Assembly: GCA_945861705.1 (NCBI GenBank)
Contig: CAMAVM010000013.1
Span: 1-64,000 of the forward strand
Length of the DNA stretch: 64,000 nt
From: Methylomagnum ishizawai
GTDB lineage: Bacteria; Pseudomonadota; Gammaproteobacteria; Methylococcales; Methylomonadaceae
Direction of reading: 5' to 3'
Part shown: positions 8,510 through 17,083 of the stretch, in pieces
Layout of the letters: every line of letters starts with the position of its first letter
Numbering within the stretch: position 1 is the first letter of the stretch
Notes under the pieces: generated by a model
What the model was told of the DNA's origin: nothing
Seen by the model: the letters and a program-made list of their open reading frames with translations, nothing else
Databases searched by the model: none
Translations under genes and position numbers: made by a program

Positions 8510-10668
8510 TGTCTCCAGATTCACAAGCCGCACCTAATCTTTTTAGCTATCGCAAGTACTGGGCGCAGCGATTTGGCGTAGCGCCTGTTTTGCCCATGAG
8601 CCGTGACGAAATGGACGAACTGGGTTGGGATGCTTGCGATGTCATTCTGGTGACTGGCGATGCGTATATTGACCATCCCAGCTTTGGCATGGCGTTGATC
8701 GGGCGGCTGCTGGAAGCGCAAGGCTTTAGGGTGGGCATTATTTCCCAGCCGGATTGGACAAGTGCTAAAGAATTCACCAAGCTGGGTCGCCCCAACCTGT
8801 TTTTTGGCGTGACAGGCGGCAATATGGACTCTATGGTCAACCGTTATACGTCCGATAAAAAAATTCGCTCGAACGATGCTTACACACCTGATGGCGCGGC
8901 GGGTAAGCGACCCGACCGAGCGGTTAATGTGTATTCGCACCGTTGCCGAGAAGCGTTTAAAGATGTGCCGATTATCATTGGTGGTATAGAAGCCAGTTTA
9001 AGGCGCATAGCGCATTATGACTATTGGTCTGATAAGGTTCGCAAATCCGTGTTGCTGGATTCCAAGGCCGACTTGTTGGTTTATGGCAATGCCGAGCGGC
9101 AGATTGTGGAAGTTGCCCATCGTTTGGGAAATGGCGAAACAATTACAGACCTCACCGGAATTCGCGGCACAGTCCATTATGTCAAGCAAATTCCGGAAGG
9201 CTGGGTAATCAAAGACTCCACCCATTTCGATAAGCCGGGAGCGCTTTCGACCATTGTCGATCCTTATCAGGAACAACCTGCTTGTGATAAAAAACCACCT
9301 GACTTGAATGCAGACGAAAATGTAATCCGGTTTGACAGGCATTTGTTAGCAAAGGCGCAAAGGGCAAAAACAGTGATCCGTTTGCCCGCTTATGAAGCGG
9401 TTGCCGACGATGCTATCCTGTATGCCCATGCGTCCCGCGTCATGCACGGTGAAACCAATCCCGGTAATGCCCGTCCGTTAATCCAGCAGCACGGCACACG
9501 GCAGATTTGGGTCAATCCGCCGCCCATTCCATTGACCACGAAAGAAATGGATGGCGTATATGATTTGCCTTATTCGCGCGTTCCGCATAAAGACTATGGC
9601 AATGCCAACGTTCCCGCGTTTGAAATGATCCAACACTCGGTCAACATCATGCGCGGCTGTTTTGGTGGCTGTACTTTTTGTTCGATTACCGAGCATGAAG
9701 GGCGCATTATTCAAAGCCGCTCTGAAGATTCCATTATCAAAGAAATTGAAGCCATCCGCGATACTTCGCCCAACTTTACCGGACATATTTCTGATCTAGG
9801 TGGCCCCACAGCCAACATGTATCGACTGGCTTGCAAAGACCCAAAGATTGAATCCGCTTGCCGCTTGCCATCGTGCGTTTTTCCAGGTATCTGTCCTAAC
9901 CTTAATACCGACCATAGCTCGCTTATCAAGCTTTATCGACGGGCGAGGGCTTTGCCTGGAATCAAAAAAATCTTTATCGCCTCAGGCTTGCGTTACGACT
10001 TGGCGGTTACATCACCTGAGTACGTTAAGGAATTGGTTACCCACCATGTCGGCGGCTATCTTAAAATTGCTCCCGAACATACCGAACAAGAGCCGCTATC
10101 CAAGATGATGAAACCGGGCATGGGGAGTTATGACCGCTTTAAGGAGATGTTCGACAAGTATTCAAAAGAAGCGGGCAAAGAACAATACCTGATTCCCTAT
10201 TTTATCGCCGCGCACCCAGGTACAACAGATAACGACATGCTCAATCTGGCGTTATGGCTAAAGCGCAATGGTTTCAGGGCGGACCAAGTACAAGCCTTTT
10301 TGCCGTCTCCTATGGCAATTGCCACCGCCATGTACCATTCCGGCAAAGATACCTTACGAAAAATCAGCCACAAAGCAGAAGATATTGCTATTCCAAAAGG
10401 CGAAAAGCAACGCCGATTGCACAAGGCATTTTTGCGTTATCACGACCCTAAAAACTGGCCGTTATTGCGTGTAGCTCTAAAGGATATGGGCCGCAGCGAT
10501 CTAATTGGTAACGGTAAGCACCATTTGATACCTACCTTTCAACCAAAAGGTTTTGAAGACGCCCCTAGGAAAGTCCAGTCTTTTAAAACCAAGCACACTG
10601 GATTCGATTACAAAAACGGAAGCGTTAAAAAAGTCCGCACCAGCTATCCTGTCAAAGGTAAAAAATGA
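8506..10668 (+). CDS. ygiQ: YgiQ family radical SAM protein
   Basis: A 720-residue UPF0313/YgiQ protein, normal length. The N-terminal domain has the family's [26 protein letters not shown] opening and an [15 protein letters not shown] block. The radical SAM cysteine cluster is [19 protein letters not shown] (CxxxCxxC, about residue 385). [10 protein letters not shown] and [16 protein letters not shown] follow. A lysine-rich C-terminus ends the protein. The family binds a 4Fe-4S cluster, and its reaction is not established. The start ATG overlaps the stop of the upstream gene; a second ATG follows immediately. Confidence 0.93.
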   Translation: MMSPDSQAAPNLFSYRKYWAQRFGVAPVLPMSRDEMDELGWDACDVILVTGDAYIDHPSFGMALIGRLLEAQGFRVGIISQPDWTSAKEFTKLGRPNLFFGVTGGNMDSMVNRYTSDKKIRSNDAYTPDGAAGKRPDRAVNVYSHRCREAFKDVPIIIGGIEASLRRIAHYDYWSDKVRKSVLLDSKADLLVYGNAERQIVEVAHRLGNGETITDLTGIRGTVHYVKQIPEGWVIKDSTHFDKPGALSTIVDPYQEQPACDKKPPDLNADENVIRFDRHLLAKAQRAKTVIRLPAYEAVADDAILYAHASRVMHGETNPGNARPLIQQHGTRQIWVNPPPIPLTTKEMDGVYDLPYSRVPHKDYGNANVPAFEMIQHSVNIMRGCFGGCTFCSITEHEGRIIQSRSEDSIIKEIEAIRDTSPNFTGHISDLGGPTANMYRLACKDPKIESACRLPSCVFPGICPNLNTDHSSLIKLYRRARALPGIKKIFIASGLRYDLAVTSPEYVKELVTHHVGGYLKIAPEHTEQEPLSKMMKPGMGSYDRFKEMFDKYSKEAGKEQYLIPYFIAAHPGTTDNDMLNLALWLKRNGFRADQVQAFLPSPMAIATAMYHSGKDTLRKISHKAEDIAIPKGEKQRRLHKAFLRYHDPKNWPLLRVALKDMGRSDLIGNGKHHLIPTFQPKGFEDAPRKVQSFKTKHTGFDYKNGSVKKVRTSYPVKGKK

Positions 10669-10672
10669 GTGT

Positions 10673-10698
10673 GGTATCAGGGTATTCGCCTTGATACC
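10673..10698 (+). terminator. Hairpin after ygiQ
   Basis: GGTATCAGGG and CCTTGATACC form a 10-bp stem with one G-T pair and a short loop, five bases past the ygiQ stop. Only a weak T-rich tail follows, so it is a possible intrinsic terminator rather than a strong one. Confidence 0.5.
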
Positions 10699-11128
10699 AT
10701 CTTATTAAGCTATCAGTCTTAGTAAATACAATTGGTTAGAGTACTTAACTAGTCATTTCGGCACATCAAAGTGCTATTCTTGCGATGACAATTATGCAGA
10801 TACGCTAAATGCGGTTGTGTATTAACACAATCCATCTGCTGCCACATTTATTTAAATAACCAAAAGTGGGGGGTCAGCAAAGCGACTATTAAAACTCAGT
10901 CCAAATTCCCTATAGTCCTCCTATAGATAAATGCCACGCTAATCCTAAAAATAACCGTATCCCGTTCAGATGACCAACCCAACATAGCAAAATGTTGATT
11001 GGTTCTACCGCATTTCTCGATATTCCCAAATCCCTACCCGCGCAGCAACGCACTTGCGTTTTCATTCTGTAGTTACATTTCATCACTTCCACACCAAAAA
11101 AATTAAATCGTACCTGAAACGACGAGGG

Positions 11129-11150
11129 ACTAGGTATTCGTACGGATATT
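11129..11150 (+). promoter_or_regulatory. Conserved motif A, copy 1
   Basis: ACTAGGTATTCGTACGGATA followed by TTAAAC. It is one of four matches to ACTAGGTRKTNGTACGGATA-type sequence in the window; the others are at 11347, 14373 and 14612, all upstream of two plus-strand secreted-protein genes. Probably a regulator-binding site; the regulator is unknown. Confidence 0.6.
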
Positions 11151-11346
11151 AAACACATCTTTTTAGTAATAAATTACTGCACAAGACATCAGTTCTTACT
11201 GAAGCGAGCTTTTAGAGAATCCTTTTAGCTCGAATTACTCAGCAATACCGCTTACTAAAAAGTATTGGAAAGTAAAAATTTGTAATTGGCAAAAAAAGTC
11301 GGTGGATTCACGGAAAACAGCCCAAAAAGGTAGTTTTCCACACCGG

Positions 11347-11367
11347 ACTAGGTAGTTGTACGGATAT
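11347..11367 (+). promoter_or_regulatory. Conserved motif B, copy 1
   Basis: ACTAGGTAGTTGTACGGATA followed by TACGAAAAATTTATA, 218 bp downstream of motif A. It resembles motif B of the second copy at 14612, including the downstream flank. It lies about 110 bp before the MCO start. Confidence 0.6.
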
Positions 11368-11479
11368 ACGAAAAATTTATACGGCGTATTGTATTAAGTA
11401 ACGAATAAATCCAAATATTTAGCAGTAAAAACAGGTTTTAGTGGTTTTGACGCAACAGTTAATTTGAAGGGAAAATGTC

Positions 11480-13423
11480 ATGTTAAAGAAAATTATCAAA
11501 GCAACAAGCTTTAGTCGTCAAGAAAAAGCTGTTGCGCGTTATATGAAAGAAGTCAGAGACATCCAGGATGCAAAAATATCGCGCCGGGAATTGTTCAAAA
11601 TGGGCTTGACTGCTGGTGTGGGCGGTTTGACTGCTATCGGCGGAGGCGTTTTTCTGCCTAATTTAGCGGAAGCCAAAGATGGTGACTCTTCTGGAAATAT
11701 TATCAGCCCTCCCTGCACTATGCCCTGGTCTGAACCTTTGCCTATACCCAAAACCCCAGTTTCCGTCGGTGCTTTTTCTGGACCAGAAGGAGATGAAGGC
11801 CAGTGCGAATCAAAGCACACGCGTTTAAATCCAGGTAAAGGTGAATTCGGGGAAGATGAAGAATTCTCTGAAGCGCGTACTGAAAAACACCAACGCTGGG
11901 AAGAATTAGGCGGCTTCGCTGCCTGCACTAAATACGAAATGATGGCTAAGGAACTCGACTGGAATTTTTATTCCGACAGCGATGGACGCGGTTTGAATTC
12001 CAAAGTGTGGGCTTACACAGACCTGAATTCTGATGCTGCCGGTGTTTTGCGTTTCAAAGCACACTACGGCAAGCCCGTTTTGATGCGTATGTACAACGGT
12101 TTACCTAAAGATGGCAGGGATAACCAAGGTTTTGGCATCAACCAAATTTCGCCACATTTGCATAACGCTCACAACCCACCTGAATCCGATGGTGGGCCAC
12201 TGCGTTTTTGGGATTCCGGTAAATGGTACGATTTTTGGTATCCCAATATTCGTGCCGGATTCGCCAGCACCCACAAGAATGGCACTTTCCGTGGTGATAA
12301 GTGGTGTCCAGGTGATTGGCAAGAAACCCAAAGCTCACTTTGGTTTCATGACCATCGCTTCGATTTTACGGCGGCGAATGTTTACAAAGGTATGGCCTCT
12401 TTTTACACCTTGTTTAGCGATGATATTGATCTCGATACCGGTGATGAAAGTACTGGCTTAAGACTACCTAGCGGTGAATACGATATTCCTTTAATGTTTG
12501 CCGACAAGGTGTTCGATCAAAGTGGACAATTGTTTTTTGACACATTTAATCTTGAAGGCATAGTCGGTGACCATCAAACCGTCAACCTTAAGATTAAGCC
12601 TTATCTGGACGTTAAGCGCCGTAAATACCGTTTCCGCTTTTTGGATGCAGGCCCTTCACGGTTTATTGAGCTGTCATTAAGCAATGGTTCCAAAATGACC
12701 CGCATCGCAAACTGTGGGAATTTGCTTCCTAGAGCACAAGTTGTTTCTAGTATCCGTTTAGGTGTGGCAGAACGTGCCGACGTTATTATTGACTTTAGCC
12801 AATATGCGCCAGGTACCGTGATATATCTGGAAAATCGCCTAGAACAAACCGACGGTAAAGGCCCTACTGGAAAGATCTTACCTTCAAGCACTAAAACACA
12901 ATTGCTCAAATTTATTGTGGGTGATGTCGCTGATGATTTCAGCGCACCGTTGGCTACGTTGCAAACACAAGTGATGGTACCGATGCCAAATCGTTCTGCC
13001 AATCCAGTCGTAAAAAAACGCACATTCAGTTTCGATACTAAAAATGGCGCTTGGACAGTTAATGGGGAGTTATTTAACCCGTCAAAAATCAGTGCTTATC
13101 CAGTGGAGGGGACTGCGGAAGAATGGACGTTTACTTCCGGTGGTGGCTGGGCACATCCCATCCATACGCATCATGAAGAATTTCAGGTAATAAGCCGTGA
13201 TGGTGGTAACCCTGCACTCGACGATAAGTCCAGAAAAGATGTGGTCAGGATTGGTAAGGCTGCACAAGGTACATCGAATACAGGCAAGTTGACAGTTTAC
13301 ATGCAGTTTCGTGATTGGTATGGCGATTACCCCTTGCACTGCCACAACGTTGTTCATGAAGACCACGGCATGATGGTTCGCTGGAAGCTGGTGTCTCCAA
13401 CCGACCCAAATGCCGGCAAGTAA
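11480..13423 (+). CDS. Tat-exported multicopper oxidase
   Basis: A 647-residue three-domain multicopper oxidase with a twin-arginine signal (SRRELFKMGL, residues 34-43, then a hydrophobic stretch ending NLAEA). All four copper-binding motifs are present in the usual order: HLHNAH (226-231), WFHDHRFD (289-296), HPIHTHHEEF (559-568) and HCHNVVHEDHGM (620-631), which supplies type 1, 2 and 3 ligands including the axial methionine. An unusually long acidic insertion (about 100-135) precedes the first cupredoxin domain. The SCO gene lies 30 nt downstream, suggesting copper delivery to this enzyme. A GAAGGGAAAATGTC leader gives a good ribosome-binding site. The substrate could be a metal ion, phenolic or nitrogen compound; the sequence does not decide. 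Confidence 0.92.
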   Translation: MLKKIIKATSFSRQEKAVARYMKEVRDIQDAKISRRELFKMGLTAGVGGLTAIGGGVFLPNLAEAKDGDSSGNIISPPCTMPWSEPLPIPKTPVSVGAFSGPEGDEGQCESKHTRLNPGKGEFGEDEEFSEARTEKHQRWEELGGFAACTKYEMMAKELDWNFYSDSDGRGLNSKVWAYTDLNSDAAGVLRFKAHYGKPVLMRMYNGLPKDGRDNQGFGINQISPHLHNAHNPPESDGGPLRFWDSGKWYDFWYPNIRAGFASTHKNGTFRGDKWCPGDWQETQSSLWFHDHRFDFTAANVYKGMASFYTLFSDDIDLDTGDESTGLRLPSGEYDIPLMFADKVFDQSGQLFFDTFNLEGIVGDHQTVNLKIKPYLDVKRRKYRFRFLDAGPSRFIELSLSNGSKMTRIANCGNLLPRAQVVSSIRLGVAERADVIIDFSQYAPGTVIYLENRLEQTDGKGPTGKILPSSTKTQLLKFIVGDVADDFSAPLATLQTQVMVPMPNRSANPVVKKRTFSFDTKNGAWTVNGELFNPSKISAYPVEGTAEEWTFTSGGGWAHPIHTHHEEFQVISRDGGNPALDDKSRKDVVRIGKAAQGTSNTGKLTVYMQFRDWYGDYPLHCHNVVHEDHGMMVRWKLVSPTDPNAGK

Positions 13424-13452
13424 CTAGGACAGAAATTTAAGAGGATATAGCC

Positions 13453-14109
13453 ATGAACAAAAGAGATTTTATTAAAAGTATGGGTGGGGCAACCCTGGGG
13501 GTTGCGGCATTAGCTACATTGCCAGCGAGTTCAGCCAAATTCGGTGTTGATAGCTTAAGTAAAGCTGATCCTGTACTGCGTAGAAAGCAGGCATTTGCCA
13601 ATATTCCATTGGTAACTCACGAAGGCAAGGTTGTTAAGTTCTATGACGATTTAATCAAAAACAAAACGGTAATGATTAACTTTATGTACGCACGTTGCGG
13701 TGATATTTGCCCAGGCATGACGGCTAACTTGAGACAAGTCCAAAAAGAATTGGGCGATAGGGTGGGTAAGGACGTTTTTATGTATTCCATCTCCCTAGAG
13801 CCAGAACACGATACGCCTGAAGTGCTAAAAGCTTATGCGGAACTGTTTCATGTCCAACCGGGCTGGACATTTCTGACTGGCAAAAAAGATGACGTAGAAA
13901 TGCTTAGAAGGCAGCTTGGCTTTAGTTTTACCGATCCTGCCATCGATAAGGACAGAAGTCAGCACATCGGTGTCGTCAAGTTTGGCATTGAATCTCTGGA
14001 AAGATGGGGCATGAGTCCGGCAATGGGTGATCCTAAATACATTGCCGAATACCTGCGCTGGATGGAGCCAAATGGCAGCCGCCCCGTGTTAACTGAAATG
14101 ATGGGTTAA
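13453..14109 (+). CDS. SCO1/SenC family copper chaperone
   Basis: A 218-residue thioredoxin-fold protein of the SCO family. The CGDICP motif gives CxxxC (C82, C86), and the third copper ligand is the histidine in SQHIGVVKF (H171). The N-terminus MNKRDFIKSMGGATLGVAALATLPASSA resembles a Tat-like or Sec signal. SCO proteins insert copper into oxidase centres or act as thiol-disulfide reductases. Located directly after the multicopper oxidase (30-nt gap, AGAGGA ribosome-binding site), it most likely serves that enzyme. The segment YDDLIKNKTVMINF is almost identical to HNDLIKNKTVAINF in the second SCO at 18.7-19.3 kb, showing that the two are close paralogues. Confidence 0.93.
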   Translation: MNKRDFIKSMGGATLGVAALATLPASSAKFGVDSLSKADPVLRRKQAFANIPLVTHEGKVVKFYDDLIKNKTVMINFMYARCGDICPGMTANLRQVQKELGDRVGKDVFMYSISLEPEHDTPEVLKAYAELFHVQPGWTFLTGKKDDVEMLRRQLGFSFTDPAIDKDRSQHIGVVKFGIESLERWGMSPAMGDPKYIAEYLRWMEPNGSRPVLTEMMG

Positions 14110-14131
14110 GGCAGCAGGGGATTTCTAATAC

Positions 14132-14250
14132 TATGCCGTTAAGTTAAGGGCTAATAATAGCAACAATGGAGTGCAAAGCTTGCTTTGCCTGTGGCGGACA
14201 AGTGCAAAGCAAGCTTTGCACTTCAAAACATGTTTTAACTTAACGGTATA
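14132..14250. repeat. MITE-like nested inverted repeat
   Basis: Terminal inverted repeats TATGCCGTTAAGTTAA (14132-14147) and TTAACTTAACGGTATA (14235-14250) match at 15 of 16 positions. Between them lie inner palindromes built on GTGCAAAGCAAGCTTTGCAC-like sequence. No coding capacity. The arrangement suggests a non-autonomous mobile element or a large transcription-terminating hairpin after the SCO gene. Confidence 0.6.
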
Positions 14251-14372
14251 AGCAACATGCCCCATTTGGTTCTAAGGTTGTCCATCAACGCAATTTACGT
14301 TTTCAACTTATAGCCTTCATTTCGCCACTTCCATAGCACACAAAAAATAAATATCTCCAAATACCGGTCGAG

Positions 14373-14394
14373 ACTAGGTATTAGTACGGATATT
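14373..14394 (+). promoter_or_regulatory. Conserved motif A, copy 2
   Basis: ACTAGGTATTAGTACGGATA followed by TTAAAC. One base differs from copy 1 at 11129 across the first 20 bases. Confidence 0.6.
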
Positions 14395-14611
14395 AAACAT
14401 CGCTTTTTAAGGATAAATTAGTACACAAGATAGCAATACTTACCGAGTGGTAGTGGCAGACATTATTCCAAATAGTCGCCGTTCAAATGGGCAGTATTGC
14501 TGCTTATTCAGTGTTAACAGCGTAGCGGAAATTTACAAAGCTGAGAGCTTGTGATTCAAGAGATCTAGGCGAATTCGAAGGCAAAACCTAAAAGGTAATT
14601 TTTCACTACGA

Positions 14612-14632
14612 ACTAGGTGTTTGTACGGATAT
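14612..14632 (+). promoter_or_regulatory. Conserved motif B, copy 2
   Basis: ACTAGGTGTTTGTACGGATA followed by TACGTAGGATTTATA. It matches motif B copy 1 at 11347 in both core and downstream flank. Confidence 0.6.
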
Positions 14633-14839
14633 ACGTAGGATTTATAAAGAGTATTCTATTAATCAACTGAAAAATATACGTCACATATGGCGAGTTGAAG
14701 CAGTTTTGGAGTTAGAGATTTTTAGGATAAAAATCGAGCATTTGCTCAAATGGTGTAGCGATATTTATGGCTCCCAAATTTTACCTGAGTCGACAGGGAT
14801 TGACGATTCAGCATTATTTTTTTAATTTGAGGAAAACTG

Positions 14840-16954
14840 ATGAAAACGAAATTTAAGCTAATAACTGCTGCGCTAGCGATGACAAGCTTGGCAGTGCAAG
14901 CGGAATTGAACTTGACTGGGCCGGTTTCTGCGGCAACAGGAAGTTTCCCAACTTATTACCAAGACACAAACGGCTTGGCACTAGATCTTTGCCTTCCTGC
15001 TGTAGGTCCAGAGCGGGCTTCAGGTATGTGTATTTTGGCAGACCTGCCTAGTCCGAATGCGGCCATAACATTCCCCACTAACTTCCCAGACGAATCGTTT
15101 TGGTGGATGGGCGACGGTTCACTTATCTTACCCGACGGCAGCGAAGCCCTCCTGGTCATGGCGATGGAAGCGGCATTTGCCAATGAAGTGCCTATCGCTG
15201 GAGACCAAGTGGTTTTTGCTCGTATTCGTGTCCGTTTTGTGGCTCCCACCACCGGCCACTACACCGTTACTCACCCCTACGGTGTTGAAGAATTTGACGC
15301 AGTGGCTGGGGAACGGGTATTTTTTACCGATGACCACGGTGTCTTATGCGGGTCAGATTTTTCATGCGCCGCCAACGGACGGATAGGGCCATTCCTGAGG
15401 CCATCAGGTCAATTGGGCGGCGGCGGCGAACCTCTGCCGCCTGTTACTGTTGATGGTAAGACTTACATCGCCGATCCAGGCGTTGAAACGACCGTCACTG
15501 GAAGTCCGCACGACACTAACTTCTTCAGAATTGAAGGGCCGGATGGTGTCAGCGAAAACGACTTGTTCACCGTAATGGGCAGGGTACACACTGATCCATT
15601 ACCCAGCAATACCAACGTCGAAAGTGCCACTTACTCAAGGTCGGCAAACGGTGATTCCGTTCAAATAGATGTCCATGCTAAATCGGTAAAAGCACTGGGA
15701 GAACCTGTGCAAAAATTGAAATTATTTGGTGAAGGTATACCCGGTACATCGCTGGTAAAAAACTCAAATAATTCAACGCAATTCTATGGTCAATTAGCAC
15801 TTGATACGAGCAATATACCTGCAGAAATCTATCTTAGCGATCTTAACGAAACGCCGAACAGGATTTTTACGGCAAACTTGGTTGACCACATAACCGTCAA
15901 ACAAGCTGTTTACGATGGTGTTTCACAAACGCTCCATATCGAAGCAGAATCTAGTGATAAGAAATCTGACGACTTACCAATTTTGTCAGCTCAAGGATCA
16001 GATGGCGCTTCTTATGGTCAACTGGTGAATGGAGTCAAAGATGTACCGAGCGTCTCGTTGCCGCCAGCTAAAGTGATTGTCAGGTCTAATAAAGGCGGAA
16101 GAGCTGAACTGATTATTACAACGACAGCAAGCACTCCTGCATTGCCAGGCCTAGTGACTGTTGAAGATCATTTTGATGATGCGAGTTCTCCATTTGCTGT
16201 GATTGACAATGACTCAGATCACGGGAATCAGTGTCATCCAAGTAATGATAAAGTTAAGATTGTTAAACAGCCTGTTCATGGCACTGTCACGGTCAATGAG
16301 GCTGACCAAACCGTGTCTTACACCCAAAATGACAGTGTAAATGGATGGGATACATTCAGTTATTACCTAACCGATGCGGATGGCACAAATGTATCCAACG
16401 TTTCAAAAGTTAATTTTGCAATCACCAATGGAAACCTTCCGCCGGTAGCGAATCCAGACTTTGCTTCAGCAGCCGTTGGTGCCACTATCACTATTGATCC
16501 ATTAACTAATGATACTGATCCAGAAAACGCCGGTCTGACCTTGGTTTCTGTAACGGGTGTAGGTGCGACTAAAGTGGGCAATACGATTAGCTATACCGCA
16601 GCATTGCCTGTTGGGGCTAAAACCATTGAATACACTGTTAGCGACGGTGACAAAACGGCAACTAGCAGCATTACGGTTACCGTTGATGCGGCAGAAGTTG
16701 TGACTGTAGCCGTAGCTGAGTTTAGGACAGGCAAAACGCAATGGCGGATTTCTGGTACTGATACACCAGCAAGGATCGGAGTCGTGATGAGCGTCTACAG
16801 CAACGGTGGCAACTTCCTCTTAGGAACTGCAACGACAGACGTAACTGGTGCTTGGAGCTTTAGAGCTACAGCACCTCAACGCCCCGGCCCTATCGTAGTC
16901 AAAAGCAGTCGTGGTGCCCAATCGTTGCCCTTTAACCTTACTGTCAGGAACTAA
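14840..16954 (+). CDS. Secreted Ig-like/cadherin-like repeat protein
   Basis: A 704-residue exported protein with a Sec signal peptide (MKTKFKLITAALAMTSLAVQA). The N-terminal region (about 25-200) is an unidentified domain with several cysteines. The C-terminal half has bacterial Ig-like modules: DNDSDHGNQCHPSND...KQPVHGTVTV...YTQNDSVNGWDTFSYYLTDADG (about 455-530), then PVANPDFASAAVGATITIDPLTNDTDPENAGLTL (about 535-600). An acidic, Ca-type asparagine/aspartate pattern is typical of such adhesion modules. No sortase, PEP-CTERM or lipobox anchor is visible. It shares its promoter region type with the MCO operon, implying coordinated expression. It may be a cell-surface or matrix protein linked to MCO function; this is inference. 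Confidence 0.75.
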   Translation: MKTKFKLITAALAMTSLAVQAELNLTGPVSAATGSFPTYYQDTNGLALDLCLPAVGPERASGMCILADLPSPNAAITFPTNFPDESFWWMGDGSLILPDGSEALLVMAMEAAFANEVPIAGDQVVFARIRVRFVAPTTGHYTVTHPYGVEEFDAVAGERVFFTDDHGVLCGSDFSCAANGRIGPFLRPSGQLGGGGEPLPPVTVDGKTYIADPGVETTVTGSPHDTNFFRIEGPDGVSENDLFTVMGRVHTDPLPSNTNVESATYSRSANGDSVQIDVHAKSVKALGEPVQKLKLFGEGIPGTSLVKNSNNSTQFYGQLALDTSNIPAEIYLSDLNETPNRIFTANLVDHITVKQAVYDGVSQTLHIEAESSDKKSDDLPILSAQGSDGASYGQLVNGVKDVPSVSLPPAKVIVRSNKGGRAELIITTTASTPALPGLVTVEDHFDDASSPFAVIDNDSDHGNQCHPSNDKVKIVKQPVHGTVTVNEADQTVSYTQNDSVNGWDTFSYYLTDADGTNVSNVSKVNFAITNGNLPPVANPDFASAAVGATITIDPLTNDTDPENAGLTLVSVTGVGATKVGNTISYTAALPVGAKTIEYTVSDGDKTATSSITVTVDAAEVVTVAVAEFRTGKTQWRISGTDTPARIGVVMSVYSNGGNFLLGTATTDVTGAWSFRATAPQRPGPIVVKSSRGAQSLPFNLTVRN

Positions 16955-17040
16955 AGGAATCAACGCTGGGAGAAATCATGAGGTTGTATGATTTCTCCCT
17001 GGCAGGTAAATACCTATAGGAACAGATAACAAGGAAGACC

Positions 17041-17077
17041 AACGCCGACTCTCGCAAGGGAGTCGGCGTTTTTTTGT
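17041..17077. terminator. Strong shared terminator between convergent operons
   Basis: AACGCCGACTC and GAGTCGGCGTT form an 11-bp GC-rich stem with a short loop, followed by TTTTT on the plus strand. The A-run before the stem makes it usable from the minus strand as well. It separates the Ig-like protein gene from the convergent cytochrome-fusion gene. Confidence 0.9.
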
Positions 17078-17083
17078 GCAGCT

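Larger units (their letters stand above)
11025..11479 (+). promoter_or_regulatory. Upstream regulatory region of the Tat-type MCO operon (copy 1 of a duplicated region)
   Basis: The 780 bp before the MCO gene contain no credible gene. From about 11025 to 11440 they align in order with 14290-14700, upstream of the Ig-like protein gene. Shared blocks are a CAACGCA...CGTTTTCA segment, a CATTTC-CACTTCCA segment, then motif A (11129-11150) with trailing ATATTAAACA, then motif B (11347-11367) with trailing ATACG...ATTTATA and GTATT. This looks like a duplicated promoter/operator region. The part at 10700-11020 holds nothing I could recognise. Confidence 0.7.
14290..14839 (+). promoter_or_regulatory. 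Upstream regulatory region of the Ig-like protein gene (copy 2 of a duplicated region)
   Basis: No credible gene in 14251-14839. The segment 14290-14700 is a diverged copy of 11025-11440. It has the same order of conserved blocks, motif A then motif B, spaced about 239 bp apart. The flanks after each motif (ATATTAAACAT, TACACAAGA; ATACGTAGGATTTATA) are also conserved. The gene start is preceded by TTTGAGGAAAACTG, a good ribosome-binding site. Confidence 0.7.

Noticed and set aside
10910-11158. 82-codon minus-strand frame upstream of the Tat-type MCO
   Set aside because: It lies in the duplicated regulatory region and is not open in the second copy; the protein has no recognisable pattern.
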